This document shows positions 20,974 through 33,473 of a DNA stretch of 64,000 nt, piece after piece. Source of the stretch: Polaromonas sp. (GTDB taxonomy: Bacteria; Pseudomonadota; Gammaproteobacteria; Burkholderiales; Burkholderiaceae_C); NCBI RefSeq assembly GCF_029945895.1, contig NZ_JAQSDL010000080.1:1-64000 (forward strand). Reading direction: 5' to 3'. Within the stretch, counting starts at the first letter, position 1, and each line of letters starts with the position of its first letter. The position numbers and the translations under genes were made by a program. A model generated the notes under the pieces. That model made no database searches. It worked only from the letters and a program-made list of their open reading frames with translations, and was not told the DNA's origin.

Positions 20974-21837
20974 ATGAGTATTACGTACAAAGACGCCGCA
21001 GGTATCGAGGGCATGCGGGTGGCCTGCAAACTGGCTTCCGAGGTGCTGGACTACCTGACGCCCTTCGTGAAGGCCGGTGTCACCACCCGGGAAATCGACA
21101 AACTCGCCAACGACTACATGGTCAACGTGCAGGGCACGGTTTCGGCCACGCTCGGCTACCAGCCGCCCGGTTACCCGCCCTACCCGGCGTCGTTGTGCAC
21201 ATCGCTGAACCACGTGGTCTGCCACGGCATTCCCAATGACAAGCCGCTGAAAAAGGGCGACATCATGAACATCGATGTCACCGTGATCACGAAAGACGGC
21301 TGGTACGGCGACAACAGCCGCATGTACATGATCGGCGACGTCTCGATTGCGGCCCGGCGCCTGTGCCATGTCACCTACGAGGCCATGTGGCACGGCATCA
21401 TGCGCGTCAAACCCGGCGCCCGGCTGGGTGACATCGGGCATGCGATCCAGACCTTTGCGGAAAAGCAGGGCTTCACGATCGTGCGCGAGTTCTGCGGTCA
21501 TGGCATCGGCAAGCGCTTCCACGAAGAGCCGCAGGTGCTGCACTATGGCCGGCCCGGCACGCTGGAAGAGCTCAAGCCCGGCATGACCTTCACGATCGAG
21601 CCCATGATCAACGCCGGCAAACGCGACATCAAGGACGGCCCCGAAAAAGACGGCTGGACCATTGTCACGCGCGACCACTCGCTGTCGGCGCAGTGGGAGC
21701 ACACGATCCTGGTGACCGAAACCGGTTATGAAGTGCTGACCCTGTCGGCCGGCAGCCCGGCCATCCCGGACTTCGTGCCGCAGGCGACGCCGGCGAAGGC
21801 TGCCGAGGCCCGCTCGACCGCCGAGTCGGCCGCCTGA
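20974..21837 (+). CDS. map: Type I methionine aminopeptidase
   Basis: This 287-residue enzyme removes the N-terminal methionine from nascent proteins. Metal ligands are visible in MNIDVTVITKDGWYGDNSR (two Asp), GHGIGKRFHEEP (His), TFTIEPMIN (Glu) and the late WTIVTRDHSLSAQWEHTIL (Glu). The ATG at 20974 lies six bases behind GATAAT and has no Shine-Dalgarno, so a leaderless start is likely. The last 20 residues form an Ala/Thr-rich tail. It diverges from purL and precedes glnD. Confidence 0.95.
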   Translation: MSITYKDAAGIEGMRVACKLASEVLDYLTPFVKAGVTTREIDKLANDYMVNVQGTVSATLGYQPPGYPPYPASLCTSLNHVVCHGIPNDKPLKKGDIMNIDVTVITKDGWYGDNSRMYMIGDVSIAARRLCHVTYEAMWHGIMRVKPGARLGDIGHAIQTFAEKQGFTIVREFCGHGIGKRFHEEPQVLHYGRPGTLEELKPGMTFTIEPMINAGKRDIKDGPEKDGWTIVTRDHSLSAQWEHTILVTETGYEVLTLSAGSPAIPDFVPQATPAKAAEARSTAESAA

Positions 21838-21882
21838 GCCGGCGGCGCCCGCGCCCTCCCGCGCCCACAGCGCCTGCTGCCC

Positions 21883-24525
21883 ATGCCTTCCGCGCTGTCG
21901 CCCGCCCTGCCCGCCCCCACTGGAGCGGCCCAGCTGCGTGAGCAGTACCGCGGCGGCAAACATGCGCTGCTGGCCTCGCTGGCCGGCAGCGGCGCCGCCA
22001 CACGCGGCATTCACAGCCTGTTGCGCCGGCTGGCCCGGCACACCGATGCCACCCTGCGCCAGCTCTGGCAGCGCGCTGATTTTCCGGTCGGCTGCGCGCT
22101 GGTGGCCGTCGGTGGTTTTGGCCGTGGTGAGCTGTTTCCGCACTCGGACGTCGATGTGCTGCTGCTGCTGCGCGATGACTCCCAGGTGGAGGGCAACCCG
22201 GCGCTGAAAAGCAAGATTGAAAATTTCATAGGCGCCTGCTGGGACAGCGGGCTGGAGATCGGCTCGAGCGTGCGCACGGTGAAGGACTGCGCGGAGGAAG
22301 CCGCCAAGGATGTGACGGTGCAGACCTCGCTGCTGGAAGCGCGCCTGGTGGCTGGCTCCACCAAGATTTTTTCAGCCCTGGTCAGCGAACTCGACCGGGT
22401 GATGGACCCGCAGGCGTTTTTTGTGGCCAAGACGCTGGAGCAGCGCCAGCGCCACAACAAGTTCGAAGACACGCCCTACTCCCTGGAGCCCAACTGCAAG
22501 GAGTCCCCGGGCGGCCTGCGCGACCTGCAGGTCATTCTCTGGGTGGCGCGCGCGGCCGGGTTGGGCAAGTCCTGGGACGACCTGGAGCGCAACGGTCTGG
22601 CCACGGCCTTCGAGGTTCGCCAGATCAAGGCCAATGAAGCCCTGCTGAGCCTGATACGCGCCCGCCTGCACCTGCTGGCCGGCCGGCGCGAGGACCGCCT
22701 GGTGTTTGACCTGCAGACCGTGGTGGCCGAGTCCTTTGGTTATGCGACGGTGACCGACAGCGACAGCGGACGGGTGGTTTCGCGCGCCAGCGAGGCCCTG
22801 ATGAAGCGTTTTTACTGGGCCGCCAAAGCGGTGACCCAGCTCAACCAGATCCTGCTGCTCAACATCGAGGAGCGGCTCCATCCCAGCGGGCAGGCGCCGC
22901 AGCCGATCAACGAGCGTTTCCTGAACAAGGCCGGCATGATCGAGGTGGCCAGCGACGACCTGTACCTGACCAACCCGCACGCCATCCTCGAGACCTTTCT
23001 GGTCTACCAGACCACGGTGGGCGTCAAGGGACTGTCGGCCCGCACCCTGCGCGCGCTGTACAACGCCCGCGGCGTGATGGACGCGCGCTTCAGGCGCGAC
23101 CCGGTCAACCGCGACACCTTCCGCCAGATCATGCAGCAGCCCACCGGCATCACCCATGCCATGCGCCTGATGAACCAGACTTCCGTGCTGGGCCGCTACC
23201 TGTGGGTGTTCCGCCAGATCGTCGGGCAGATGCAGCACGACCTGTTCCACGTCTACACGGTGGACCAGCACATCCTGATGGTGCTGCGCAATGTGCGGCG
23301 CTTTTTCATGGCCGAACACGCGCATGAATACCCCGCCTGTTCGCAACTGGCGGCTGGCTGGGACAAGCCCTGGATCCTGTACGTTGCCGCCCTCTTCCAT
23401 GACATCGCCAAGGGCCGGGGCGGCGACCATTCCGAGCTCGGCTGCAAGGACGTGCGGGTGTTTTGCCGCCAGCACGGCATCGCCACCGAAGACGCGAAAC
23501 TGATCGAGTTCCTGGTCGGGGAACACCTGACCATGAGCCGCATTGCGCAGAAGGAAGACCTGAGCGATCCGCAGGTCATTGCCGGTTTTGCCCGGCGCGT
23601 CGGCAACGAGCGCTACCTGACGGCGCTTTACCTGCTCACGGTGGCCGACATCCGTGGCACCAGCCCCAAGGTGTGGAATGCCTGGAAAGGCAAGCTGCTC
23701 GAGGACCTGTACCGCTACACGCTGCGCGTGCTGGGCGGACGTGCGCCCGATGCGGACGCCGAGGTCGAGGCCCGCAAACGCGAGGCCCTGACCATCCTGG
23801 CCCTGCATGCCGAGCCTTTCGAGGCACACAAGGCCCTGTGGGACTCGCTGGACGTCAGCTACTTCATGCGCCATGAGGCCGGCGACATTGCCTGGCATGC
23901 GCGTCACCTGTCGCGCCATGTGGGCACGGCCAAATGCATCGTGCGGGCGCGCCGTTCGGCCGCGGGCGAAGGCCTGCAGGTGCTGGTGTACACGCCTGAC
24001 GCGCCCGACCTGTTTGCCCGCATCTGCGGTTATTTCGAGGAAGCCGGTTTCAGCATTCTCGACGCGAAAATTCACACCGCCAAGCCCACCAAAGGCTCCA
24101 CCGGCTACGCCCTCGATACCTTCCAGGTCGTCAGCCCGACACTGGCCGACCACTACCGCGAACTGGTGGCCATGGTCGAAGCCGACCTCGACCGGGCGAT
24201 CGAGGAAAACGGCCCGCTGCCACCGCCGGGCAAAGGCCGGGTGTCGCGCCGCGTCAAGAGTTTTCCGGTCACGCCGCGCGTGGACCTGCGGCCCGACGAA
24301 AAAGCCCAGCGCTGGCTGCTCAGTGTGTCGGCCAGCGACCGGGTCGGCCTGCTGTATTCCATTGCGCGCGTACTGGCCCGCCACCGCATCAACCTGCAAC
24401 TGGCCAAGGTCACCACCCTGGGTGAACGGGTGGAGGACACCTTCCTGATCGACGGGCCGGAACTGCAGCACAACAAGGCGCAGATCGCCATCGAGACCGA
24501 ACTGCTCGAAGCCCTGGCTGCCTGA
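21883..24525 (+). CDS. glnD: Bifunctional uridylyltransferase/uridylyl-removing enzyme GlnD
   Basis: This 880-residue nitrogen sensor modifies PII proteins according to glutamine level. The nucleotidyltransferase motif [20 protein letters not shown] is near residue 75. The HD hydrolase domain has [13 protein letters not shown]. Two C-terminal ACT domains start near [15 protein letters not shown] and [20 protein letters not shown]; these bind glutamine. Length is close to the E. coli protein (890). It is 45 bases downstream of map on the same strand. Confidence 0.97.
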   Translation: MPSALSPALPAPTGAAQLREQYRGGKHALLASLAGSGAATRGIHSLLRRLARHTDATLRQLWQRADFPVGCALVAVGGFGRGELFPHSDVDVLLLLRDDSQVEGNPALKSKIENFIGACWDSGLEIGSSVRTVKDCAEEAAKDVTVQTSLLEARLVAGSTKIFSALVSELDRVMDPQAFFVAKTLEQRQRHNKFEDTPYSLEPNCKESPGGLRDLQVILWVARAAGLGKSWDDLERNGLATAFEVRQIKANEALLSLIRARLHLLAGRREDRLVFDLQTVVAESFGYATVTDSDSGRVVSRASEALMKRFYWAAKAVTQLNQILLLNIEERLHPSGQAPQPINERFLNKAGMIEVASDDLYLTNPHAILETFLVYQTTVGVKGLSARTLRALYNARGVMDARFRRDPVNRDTFRQIMQQPTGITHAMRLMNQTSVLGRYLWVFRQIVGQMQHDLFHVYTVDQHILMVLRNVRRFFMAEHAHEYPACSQLAAGWDKPWILYVAALFHDIAKGRGGDHSELGCKDVRVFCRQHGIATEDAKLIEFLVGEHLTMSRIAQKEDLSDPQVIAGFARRVGNERYLTALYLLTVADIRGTSPKVWNAWKGKLLEDLYRYTLRVLGGRAPDADAEVEARKREALTILALHAEPFEAHKALWDSLDVSYFMRHEAGDIAWHARHLSRHVGTAKCIVRARRSAAGEGLQVLVYTPDAPDLFARICGYFEEAGFSILDAKIHTAKPTKGSTGYALDTFQVVSPTLADHYRELVAMVEADLDRAIEENGPLPPPGKGRVSRRVKSFPVTPRVDLRPDEKAQRWLLSVSASDRVGLLYSIARVLARHRINLQLAKVTTLGERVEDTFLIDGPELQHNKAQIAIETELLEALAA

Positions 24526-24583
24526 GGGTCTTGGCGGAACTGCAGAACTCCGGTCTTCAAGTCTTCTGAAAATAATTGTATTT

Positions 24584-24603
24584 ACTTATTTAAATCAATA
24601 AGT
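24584..24603. promoter_or_regulatory. AT-rich inverted repeat upstream of the OmpA-like gene
   Basis: ACTTATT and AATAAGT form perfect 7-base arms around TAAATC. They sit in a markedly AT-rich 100-bp patch in the 226-bp gap after glnD, in otherwise GC-rich DNA. This may be an operator or promoter region for the gene starting at 24752. Confidence 0.4.
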
Positions 24604-24751
24604 TAGACGATGTTTTTCATGTTACACATGATCACTATTCAAGCCTTGTGGTGGGCTCTCAGAAGCAGACAATGAACGCACTGCGGATCGGCAAGCAGGA
24701 GGCCAACGCTGCCGCTCCGGCACCCGGACATTTCACTCCAAGGAGCTTGCC

Positions 24752-25282
24752 ATGCATGCCCAGACCCACACCCTGTTGACCCGTGAGCAGCAGTTGCACG
24801 CCTCGGGCGAGTGCGACAACGAGGGCCGACCCCTGGCCCGCCAGGTCTTTTTTGAACCCGACAACTGGTTGGTGCCCGAGAGTTATGGCGACCTGCTGGC
24901 CGCTCATGCGGCGTGGCTGACCGGGCGTCCCGAGCAGCGGGTGCTTGTGTCCGGCCACAGCTACGGCACCGGCAGCCACCGCTTTTTCTGGTTGATGGGC
25001 GACCGACGTGCCATGGCGGTGCGCTCGGCGCTGATCAAGGCCGGCGCCGGACGCCGGCAGGTGCTCATCCAGAGCCGGGGCGCGGCGCGGCCACTGATCG
25101 AGCTGGCCGGTGAGGAGGTCGCGCAGTACCGCCGCCGTGTCACGCTGGACTACCTGGACACCCGGGTGGCCAGCACACCGCCGGTGCCGCCCGAGGGTTC
25201 TGCCGCCTGGTGGCACTCGGTGTTCGGTTCAGGCGGCAAGGCACGCCTGCCGGCCGACCGCCCGGCCGCCCAGGCAGGCTGA
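24752..25282 (+). CDS. OmpA-like domain protein without export signal
   Basis: This 176-residue protein has one recognisable region, residues about 32-135. It begins QVFFEPDNWLVPESYGDLLA, then has RVLVSGHSYGTG, GDRRAMAVRSALIKAG and YRRRVTLDY. This follows the OmpA/Pal peptidoglycan-binding pattern (phenylalanine strand, GHTD-like turn, RAxAVxxxL helix, final NRR-like strand). The turn reads GHSYGTG rather than GHTDxxG and the final motif is YRRR. No signal peptide, lipobox or membrane helix is visible, which is odd for a peptidoglycan-binding domain. AAGGAG precedes the ATG. Confidence 0.6.
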   Translation: MHAQTHTLLTREQQLHASGECDNEGRPLARQVFFEPDNWLVPESYGDLLAAHAAWLTGRPEQRVLVSGHSYGTGSHRFFWLMGDRRAMAVRSALIKAGAGRRQVLIQSRGAARPLIELAGEEVAQYRRRVTLDYLDTRVASTPPVPPEGSAAWWHSVFGSGGKARLPADRPAAQAG

Positions 25283-25300
25283 AACCACGGGCGGGAAGAC

Positions 25301-25840
25301 TCAATCGTCTTCAGACGCATCCAGGCCCGGAAACAGCACTTCGGTGAACCCGAACTGCGTGAAATCGCGGATGCGCATCGGGTACAGCACACCCATCAGG
25401 TGGTCACATTCATGCTGCACCACACGGGCGTGAAAACCGTCCACCGTCCGGTCAACCGGGTCGCCATAGGGGTCAAAACCGGTGTAGTGGATGCGTGAGA
25501 AGCGCGGCACCACGCCGCGCAGGCCGGGCACCGACAGGCAGCCCTCCCAGCCGTTTTCTTCCTCGTCCGACAGGGGCGTGATGACCGGGTTGAGCAGCAC
25601 CGTGCGCGGCACCAGGGGCGCATCCGGGTAACGGGGGTTGACGGCATCGGTGCCGAAAATCACCAGTTGCAGGTCCACACCGATCTGCGGCGCGGCCAGG
25701 CCGGCGCCGTTGACGGCGCGCATGGTCTCGAACATGTCGGCCACCAGCAGGTGCAGCGCGTCGGTGTCGAAGCCGGTCACGGGTTGGGCCACCCGCAACA
25801 GGCGCGGGTCACCCATCTTGAGAATGTCGCGTACGGTCAT
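25301..25840 (-). CDS. def: Peptide deformylase
   Basis: This 179-residue metalloenzyme removes the formyl group from new polypeptides. All three family motifs are visible: [18 protein letters not shown] (metal cysteine) and QHECDHLMG (two metal histidines and catalytic Glu). The ATG at 25840 begins [15 protein letters not shown], the usual N-terminus; the open frame extends 179 codons upstream but matches nothing there. It functionally complements map, 4 kb away. Confidence 0.96.
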   Translation of the reverse strand: MTVRDILKMGDPRLLRVAQPVTGFDTDALHLLVADMFETMRAVNGAGLAAPQIGVDLQLVIFGTDAVNPRYPDAPLVPRTVLLNPVITPLSDEEENGWEGCLSVPGLRGVVPRFSRIHYTGFDPYGDPVDRTVDGFHARVVQHECDHLMGVLYPMRIRDFTQFGFTEVLFPGLDASEDD

Positions 25841-25955
25841 GAAATTCCTGTGTGCTCTGTCGTCGAAACAGCAAGCATACAGAAACCACGAACGAAGGCG
25901 AGACGTTTCAGCCGCTCCGGGCGCGCCGGTCGCTTGCGACACGGCAAAATGGGAC

Positions 25956-26405
25956 ATGCCCGAACCCTCCAGCCGCCAGCCTGAGCTTCCCTCTGAACCC
26001 GCCACCCCGCTTCCCCTGGTGACGCGCTGGGCCTTGCTGGTGCTGGCGCTGCTGAGCCTGACCCTGGGTGTGATCGGCATCTTTGTGCCGGTGTTGCCGA
26101 CTGTGCCCTTTGTCCTGCTGTCGGCCTGGGCGGCTGCCCGGAGTTCGCCGCGCTTGCTGGCCTGGCTGGAAAGCCACGCCGCGTTCGGGCCCATGCTGGT
26201 CGAGTGGCGCCGCGGCGGCGTGGTACGCCGGCGCGCCAAATGGACGGCCACGGTGGTCATGAGCGCGAGCGCCGCCTTCATGCTGGTGGTGCTGCCGCAC
26301 CGCTGGATAGCCCTGCTTGCCATTGGCTGCATGGCGGGCGTGCTGATCTGGCTGTGGCGCCGGCCCGAACACCTCAACGCAGACGCTGCGCCACCAGAGA
26401 CTTGA
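25956..26405 (+). CDS. ybaN: DUF454 membrane protein, YbaN family
   Basis: This 149-residue protein has hydrophobic segments at about residues 22-60 and 95-140. The family core [35 protein letters not shown] is present between them. YbaN-type proteins are small inner-membrane proteins of unknown function. The ATG lies five bases behind CAAAAT, again a leaderless-like arrangement. It converges on ligA with five bases between the stops. Confidence 0.85.
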   Translation: MPEPSSRQPELPSEPATPLPLVTRWALLVLALLSLTLGVIGIFVPVLPTVPFVLLSAWAAARSSPRLLAWLESHAAFGPMLVEWRRGGVVRRRAKWTATVVMSASAAFMLVVLPHRWIALLAIGCMAGVLIWLWRRPEHLNADAAPPET

Positions 26406-26410
26406 AGGTG

Positions 26411-28666
<2,256 letters not shown>

Positions 28667-28677
28667 TTAACCAGGTC

Positions 28678-28757
28678 GCCGCGGAACCGGCTTCGCCGGG
28701 CCGCAGGCGGCGCCCCCTGCAGGGGGGAAGCGGCCGCAGGTCGCTACGGGGGGGAGC
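28678..28757 (-). repeat. Family A repeat A4 between zipA and ligA
   Basis: On the minus strand the head begins about eight bases behind the zipA stop codon. It is diverged (CCCCCCCGTAGCGACC) and is followed by the centre CCCCCTGCAGGGGGC and the tail CCTGCGGCCCGGCGAAGCCG. Orientation is sense to zipA. It fills most of the 123-bp gap before ligA. Confidence 0.8.
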
Positions 28758-28765
28758 CATGTTGT

Positions 28766-29845
28766 TCAGGAAAACAGGCGCCTGCCCAGCGCCGAACCGG
28801 CCGGTATGTCGCGCTCTTCCAGCGTGTTGTAGAGCTGCTCCAGATCGGCGTGGATGGCCTCCATGGCTTCCGGCCGTATCGGCTGGCCCTGGTCGTCGAT
28901 GATCACGCCTTCCATGCTGGAGGCCAGCGCAATCGCCGCCTCGCACAGGCGCACAAACGGTTGCTCGGCGCGCAGCACCTGCGGCACGTCCAGCGACAAG
29001 GTCAGCTCGCGCAGCGCGGTCTGTTCCGGCTCTTCTGCCATGGCGGCCTGGGTGTCGAACGACAGGCCTAGCACCGGGGGCGCGTGCGGTCCGGACTGGC
29101 TGGCCGGCAGCACCATGCGACCCGGGATGGAACCGGCGACAAAACCGAGTTTCGCGGCGCTCTGGTGCACATAACCGGGGCTCCACGCCGTATGTCTGGC
29201 GCGCAGGGTGAAACCCAGCTGGGCATCGTGGGCACTGGCAAAGTTGTCGAGCTCGCGTGCGCGCGCCACCTCGTCCATCATGTCCGGGAACTCGGGCTGG
29301 CCGTCAATCGCGTCGGCAAAGGCCTGTGCCTTCATGACAAATTCGGAGAACTCGATCTGGTTCAGCGCGCCGGTGCGGTTGGCCAGCTGCACACCGGCCT
29401 GGAAGGCGCTGTAACGCTGACCGGCGGCCGGGGTTTCCCAGGCGCCTGTGGCCAGGCTCAGGCCTTCGATTGCAAACGGTTTGCTGCCAGCGCGGCGGGA
29501 GCCCGGCATGGCGGCGAGCGCGGCTTCACCCGAAACCACCGAATCAATGATGATGGGCGCGATCACGTCGATCAGCGCGTCCAGGCCCGGTTTTTTCTCG
29601 GGAACGGTCAGCGCGGTCAGGGCATCCAGACTGGAGTCCCCATCGAAGCCCGGTTCCAGGCGCTCAGGCAGGGTGTCCTGGCTACTGGGCGGGATCTCGC
29701 CGCCGGTCGGCTCAATGCCGGGGGCCACCGGATCGGGTGTGGGCTGCATGGGCAGGTTTTTGCGGGCCGACCATGTGCTGTGGGCCACCACGACGGCCAG
29801 CAGCAAGCCGCCGATGATCGCCAGGCTGATTTGAAGTGTGCTCAA
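28766..29845 (-). CDS. zipA: Cell division protein ZipA-like
   Basis: This protein of about 359 residues has one N-terminal membrane helix (ISLAIIGGLLLAVVVAHSTW). A proline-rich linker follows, then a C-terminal ZipA/FtsZ-binding-type domain (from about YVHQSAAKLGFVAGSIPGRM to the end). ZipA anchors FtsZ at the division site. No ATG exists in frame near the helix. TTG at 29845, preceded by a G-rich stretch, gives the expected N-terminus (STLQISLAII). Another TTG at 29947 would overlap smc and is less likely. The order smc-zipA-ligA supports the assignment. Confidence 0.8.
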   Translation of the reverse strand: MSTLQISLAIIGGLLLAVVVAHSTWSARKNLPMQPTPDPVAPGIEPTGGEIPPSSQDTLPERLEPGFDGDSSLDALTALTVPEKKPGLDALIDVIAPIIIDSVVSGEAALAAMPGSRRAGSKPFAIEGLSLATGAWETPAAGQRYSAFQAGVQLANRTGALNQIEFSEFVMKAQAFADAIDGQPEFPDMMDEVARARELDNFASAHDAQLGFTLRARHTAWSPGYVHQSAAKLGFVAGSIPGRMVLPASQSGPHAPPVLGLSFDTQAAMAEEPEQTALRELTLSLDVPQVLRAEQPFVRLCEAAIALASSMEGVIIDDQGQPIRPEAMEAIHADLEQLYNTLEERDIPAGSALGRRLFS

Positions 29846-29930
29846 GACTGGGCCCCCACGTTCGCTGGCCTGGCGCAGTGCTTTTGGCCTGACTTGAACA
29901 CCCGCGGGATGGCGGTTCCAGAAGGATTCG

Positions 29931-32900
29931 TCATGCGGCCTCCGCAAACCCGAGGGCCGCTTCCATGTCCACTGCGACGATGCGCGAGACGCCCTGCTCC
30001 TGCATGGTCACCCCGATCAGCTGTTCGGCCATTTCCATGGCGATCTTGTTGTGGCTGATGAACAGGAACTGCGTTTCCTTGCTCATGCTGCCCACCAGCT
30101 TGGCATACCGCTCGGTGTTGGCGTCGTCCAGCGGTGCATCCACCTCGTCGAGCAGGCAGAACGGTGCGGGGTTCAACTGGAAAATCGCAAACACCAGCGC
30201 AATCGCGGTCAGGGCTTTTTCGCCGCCCGACAGCAGATGGATGGTCTGGTTTTTCTTGCCTGGCGGCTGGGCCAGCACCTGCACGCCGGCGTCCAGGATT
30301 TCCTCGCCGGTCATCATCAGTTTGGCGTTGCCGCCGCCGAACAGGCGCGGGAACATCTCGCCAAAGTGCCGGTTCACCGTCTCAAACGTGGAGGACAAAA
30401 GGTCGCGCGTTTCGGCGTCGATCTTCTTGATGGCATCTTCCAGGGTCGTCATGGCTTCGTTCAGGTCGGCCGACTGCGCGTCGAGGAACTGCTTGCGTTC
30501 GCGGGCGCTGCTGAGTTCGTCCAGCGCCGCCAGGTTCACTGCGCCCAGGGACTGGATCTCGCGGTTGATGCGGTCGATCTCGCCCTGCAGGCCAGTCAGG
30601 CGCACATGGCCGGTCTGGATGGATTCTTCGACGGCGGTGAGGTCGGCCTGCGCATCCTCCAGCAACTGCGCGTACTGCTCGAAACCCAGGCGTGCGGCCT
30701 GCTCCTTGAGCTGGAACTCGGTGATGCGCTGGCGCAGCGGCTCAAGTTCGCGCTCGAGCTGCAGGCGGCGTTCGTCACTGGCGCGCAGCTTGGTGGTCAG
30801 GTCGTCGTACTGGCTGCGCTTGGCGCCGAGGTCGGCCTCGCGCTCGAGCTTGAGGTTGAGGGCGTCCTGCAGGCCGGCCTTGGCTGCGGCGTCGCTCAGG
30901 CGGGACAGTTCCTCTTTGGCGCGTTCTTCCTCGCTGGCAATCGAGGCGGCCTGCTGCGCGGCAATGTCCATGGAGCGGGTCAGTTCGTCGCGGCGCGAGG
31001 CCAGGCTGCGCAGCGCAAACTGCGCTTCCTGCGACTGGCGTTCCAGCGCGCGCTGCTGCTCACGTGATTCGTTCAGTTTGCGCTCGGCCTCGATCACGCG
31101 GTCATCGAGTTGGGCATGGCGCTCCTGGCTGTCGGCGAGCTGCATGTCCAGCTCTTCAAAGCGCGCTTCGGCCGTGAGCTTGCGCTCCTGCAGGTCATTC
31201 ATCTGCGCGTCGATCTCGGCCAGGTCGCCGGCAATCTGCTCGCTGCGGGCCCGGGTCTGTTCGGCCAGCTGCGTCAGCCGCAGCACCTCGACCTGCAGCT
31301 CGTGTGTGCGGCTCTGGCCTTCGGCGGTCTCGCGGCGTGCCGTGGCCAGACGCTGGGCGGCATCGGCATACGCCGCTTCAGCGCGGATCAGGGCGCTGCG
31401 CGCCTCGTCGCTGATCAGGGCCTGCGCGCGCAGCTGCTTTTCGAGGTTTTCGATTTCCTGGGCCCGCGCCAGCAGGCCGGCCTGCTCGGAATCCTGGGCA
31501 TAAAAACTCACGCTGTGCAGCGTGACCGCGTGGCCGCTTTTAACGTAAATGACTTCACCCGCCTGCAGCTTGTGGCGGGCCGCCAGGGCTTCGTCGAGGC
31601 TGGCCGCGATCAGGCAGCCGTGCAGCCAGTCGCCCAGCAGCGCCGTCTGGCCGGCGTCACCCAGACGCAGCAGATCGGCCAGGGGTTTGAGGCCGCTGGC
31701 AGAAGCGCTGGCCGGTGCCGCGGCCGTTGGCGGCGAATAAAACGAGAGTTTGGCCGGCGGCCCTTCGCTGTCACTGCGCCCGTCCGTGCCCGCAAAACCA
31801 CGCACCATGTCCAGGCGCGAGACTTCGAGCGCACCGAGCCGCTCACGCAGCGCGGCTTCCAGGGCGTTTTCCCAGCCCTGCTCGATATGGATGCGGCTCC
31901 ACAGGCCCTGCAAGCCGTCGAGCCCGTGTTTGGCCAGCCAGGGCTTGAGTTTGCCGTCGGTCTTGACTTTTTCCTGCAGCGCCTTGAGCGCCTCCATACG
32001 GGCCGACAGGTCGGCCTGCCGGGCCGACTCGGTGTTCACGGCCTGCTGTCTGGCACGGCGGTCTTCGTCGAGCTGGGGCACGCTGTCGGTGAGTTCGTGC
32101 AGACGCGCCTCGGCTTCGTCCTGCGCTTCTTTTGCCGCGGAAAACTGGGTGTTGAGGTTGACGAGACGCGCCTCGTCAGGAGCGTTGAGGGCGTTTTTGT
32201 CAGCCGTCAAACGCTCATGACGCAGGCTCAGGGTACGGGACTGCTCCTCGATGTTGCGCTGGTCGGCGGCCAGCACCTGGATCTGCTGCTGCACCTGGCC
32301 CACACTTGCGCGCTGCTCATTGGCTTTGGACTGGGCGGCGCGCAGGGCTTCTTCCAGCGCGGGCAACTGGCCGGCCTGGTCTTCGCTCTGCGCGGCCAGC
32401 AGCTCGGCCTGCTCTTCGGCCTGAATCGCCCGCTCGCTCAGCGTTTCGGTTTCCAGCGCAGCTTCTTCCTTGCGCGCGCCCCACTGGCTGGTTTGTTCCT
32501 TGAGCTGCGCCAGGCGCTGCTCGACACGTTGCCGGCCTTCGACCACAAACCGGATCTCGGCCTCCAGGCGGCCAACTTCGGCACTGGCTTCGTACAGCTT
32601 GCCCTGGGCCTGGTTGACCTGGTCGCCGGCGGCGTAATGCGCCTGGCGGATGGTTTCCAGGTCGGCTTCGATGTGGCGCAGGTCGGCGATGCGGCTTTCC
32701 AGGTCATTGACTGACTTGGCGGCGTCGGCCTTGACCTTGGCCTGGTCGGCTTCGCTCTCGGCGCGTTTGAGAAACCAGAGCTGGTGCTGCTTGAGCGTGG
32801 CGTCGGCGTGCAAGGTGTTGTAGCGCAGCGCGACCTCGGCCTGTTTCTCGAGTTTTTCGAGGTTGGCATTGAGCTCGCGCAGGATGTCCTCGACGCGGGT

Positions 32901-33473
32901 CAGGTTCTCGCGGGTGTCGCTCAGGCGGTTGGCGGTTTCGCGCCGGCGTTCCTTGTACTTGGAGACGCCGGCCGCTTCCTCGAGGAACAGGCGCAGCTCT
33001 TCGGGCTTGGATTCGATGATGCGGCTGATCGTGCCCTGGCCGATGATGGCGTAGGCGCGCGGGCCCAGGCCGGTGCCGAGGAATACGTCCTGCACGTCGC
33101 GCCGGCGCACCGGCTGGTTGTTCAGGTAGTAGCTGGACGTGCCGTCCCGCGTGAGCACACGCTTGACGGCGATTTCGGCGAACTGGCCCCACTGGCCGCC
33201 GGCACGGTGGTCGGCGTTGTCAAACACCAGCTCGACGCTGGCGCGGCTGGCCGGCTTGCGCAGGTTGGTGCCGTTGAAGATCACGTCCTGCATGGATTCG
33301 CCGCGCAGTTCGCTGGCCTTGCTCTCGCCGAGCACCCAGCGCACCGCATCCATGATGTTGGACTTGCCGCAACCGTTGGGGCCAACGACACCGATCAGCT
33401 GGCCCGGCAGCACAAAATTGGTCGGCTCCGCAAACGATTTGAAGCCGGATAACTTGATTGAATTGAGACGCAC
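29931..33473 (-). CDS. smc: Chromosome segregation ATPase SMC
   Basis: This 1180-residue SMC protein compacts and separates sister chromosomes. The N-terminal Walker A is GPNGCGKSN. Long coiled coils run roughly over residues 170-500 and 670-1000. A hinge domain lies near 510-660 (from KPWLAKHGLDGLQGLW). The C-terminal head has LLSGGEKALTAIAL and the Walker B LLDEVDAPLDDANTERY. Length is the family norm. It heads the smc-zipA-ligA string. Confidence 0.97.
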   Translation of the reverse strand: MRLNSIKLSGFKSFAEPTNFVLPGQLIGVVGPNGCGKSNIMDAVRWVLGESKASELRGESMQDVIFNGTNLRKPASRASVELVFDNADHRAGGQWGQFAEIAVKRVLTRDGTSSYYLNNQPVRRRDVQDVFLGTGLGPRAYAIIGQGTISRIIESKPEELRLFLEEAAGVSKYKERRRETANRLSDTRENLTRVEDILRELNANLEKLEKQAEVALRYNTLHADATLKQHQLWFLKRAESEADQAKVKADAAKSVNDLESRIADLRHIEADLETIRQAHYAAGDQVNQAQGKLYEASAEVGRLEAEIRFVVEGRQRVEQRLAQLKEQTSQWGARKEEAALETETLSERAIQAEEQAELLAAQSEDQAGQLPALEEALRAAQSKANEQRASVGQVQQQIQVLAADQRNIEEQSRTLSLRHERLTADKNALNAPDEARLVNLNTQFSAAKEAQDEAEARLHELTDSVPQLDEDRRARQQAVNTESARQADLSARMEALKALQEKVKTDGKLKPWLAKHGLDGLQGLWSRIHIEQGWENALEAALRERLGALEVSRLDMVRGFAGTDGRSDSEGPPAKLSFYSPPTAAAPASASASGLKPLADLLRLGDAGQTALLGDWLHGCLIAASLDEALAARHKLQAGEVIYVKSGHAVTLHSVSFYAQDSEQAGLLARAQEIENLEKQLRAQALISDEARSALIRAEAAYADAAQRLATARRETAEGQSRTHELQVEVLRLTQLAEQTRARSEQIAGDLAEIDAQMNDLQERKLTAEARFEELDMQLADSQERHAQLDDRVIEAERKLNESREQQRALERQSQEAQFALRSLASRRDELTRSMDIAAQQAASIASEEERAKEELSRLSDAAAKAGLQDALNLKLEREADLGAKRSQYDDLTTKLRASDERRLQLERELEPLRQRITEFQLKEQAARLGFEQYAQLLEDAQADLTAVEESIQTGHVRLTGLQGEIDRINREIQSLGAVNLAALDELSSARERKQFLDAQSADLNEAMTTLEDAIKKIDAETRDLLSSTFETVNRHFGEMFPRLFGGGNAKLMMTGEEILDAGVQVLAQPPGKKNQTIHLLSGGEKALTAIALVFAIFQLNPAPFCLLDEVDAPLDDANTERYAKLVGSMSKETQFLFISHNKIAMEMAEQLIGVTMQEQGVSRIVAVDMEAALGFAEAA

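Noticed and set aside
22372-24471. 699-codon open frame antisense to glnD
   Set aside because: High GC at third codon positions opens long frames opposite real genes. The plus-strand GlnD is complete with all domains, and the antisense product has no recognisable fold.
31110-32714. 534-codon open frame antisense to smc
   Set aside because: It mirrors the coiled-coil codons of SMC, is Gln/Leu/Gly-rich without motifs, and has no sensible start signal.
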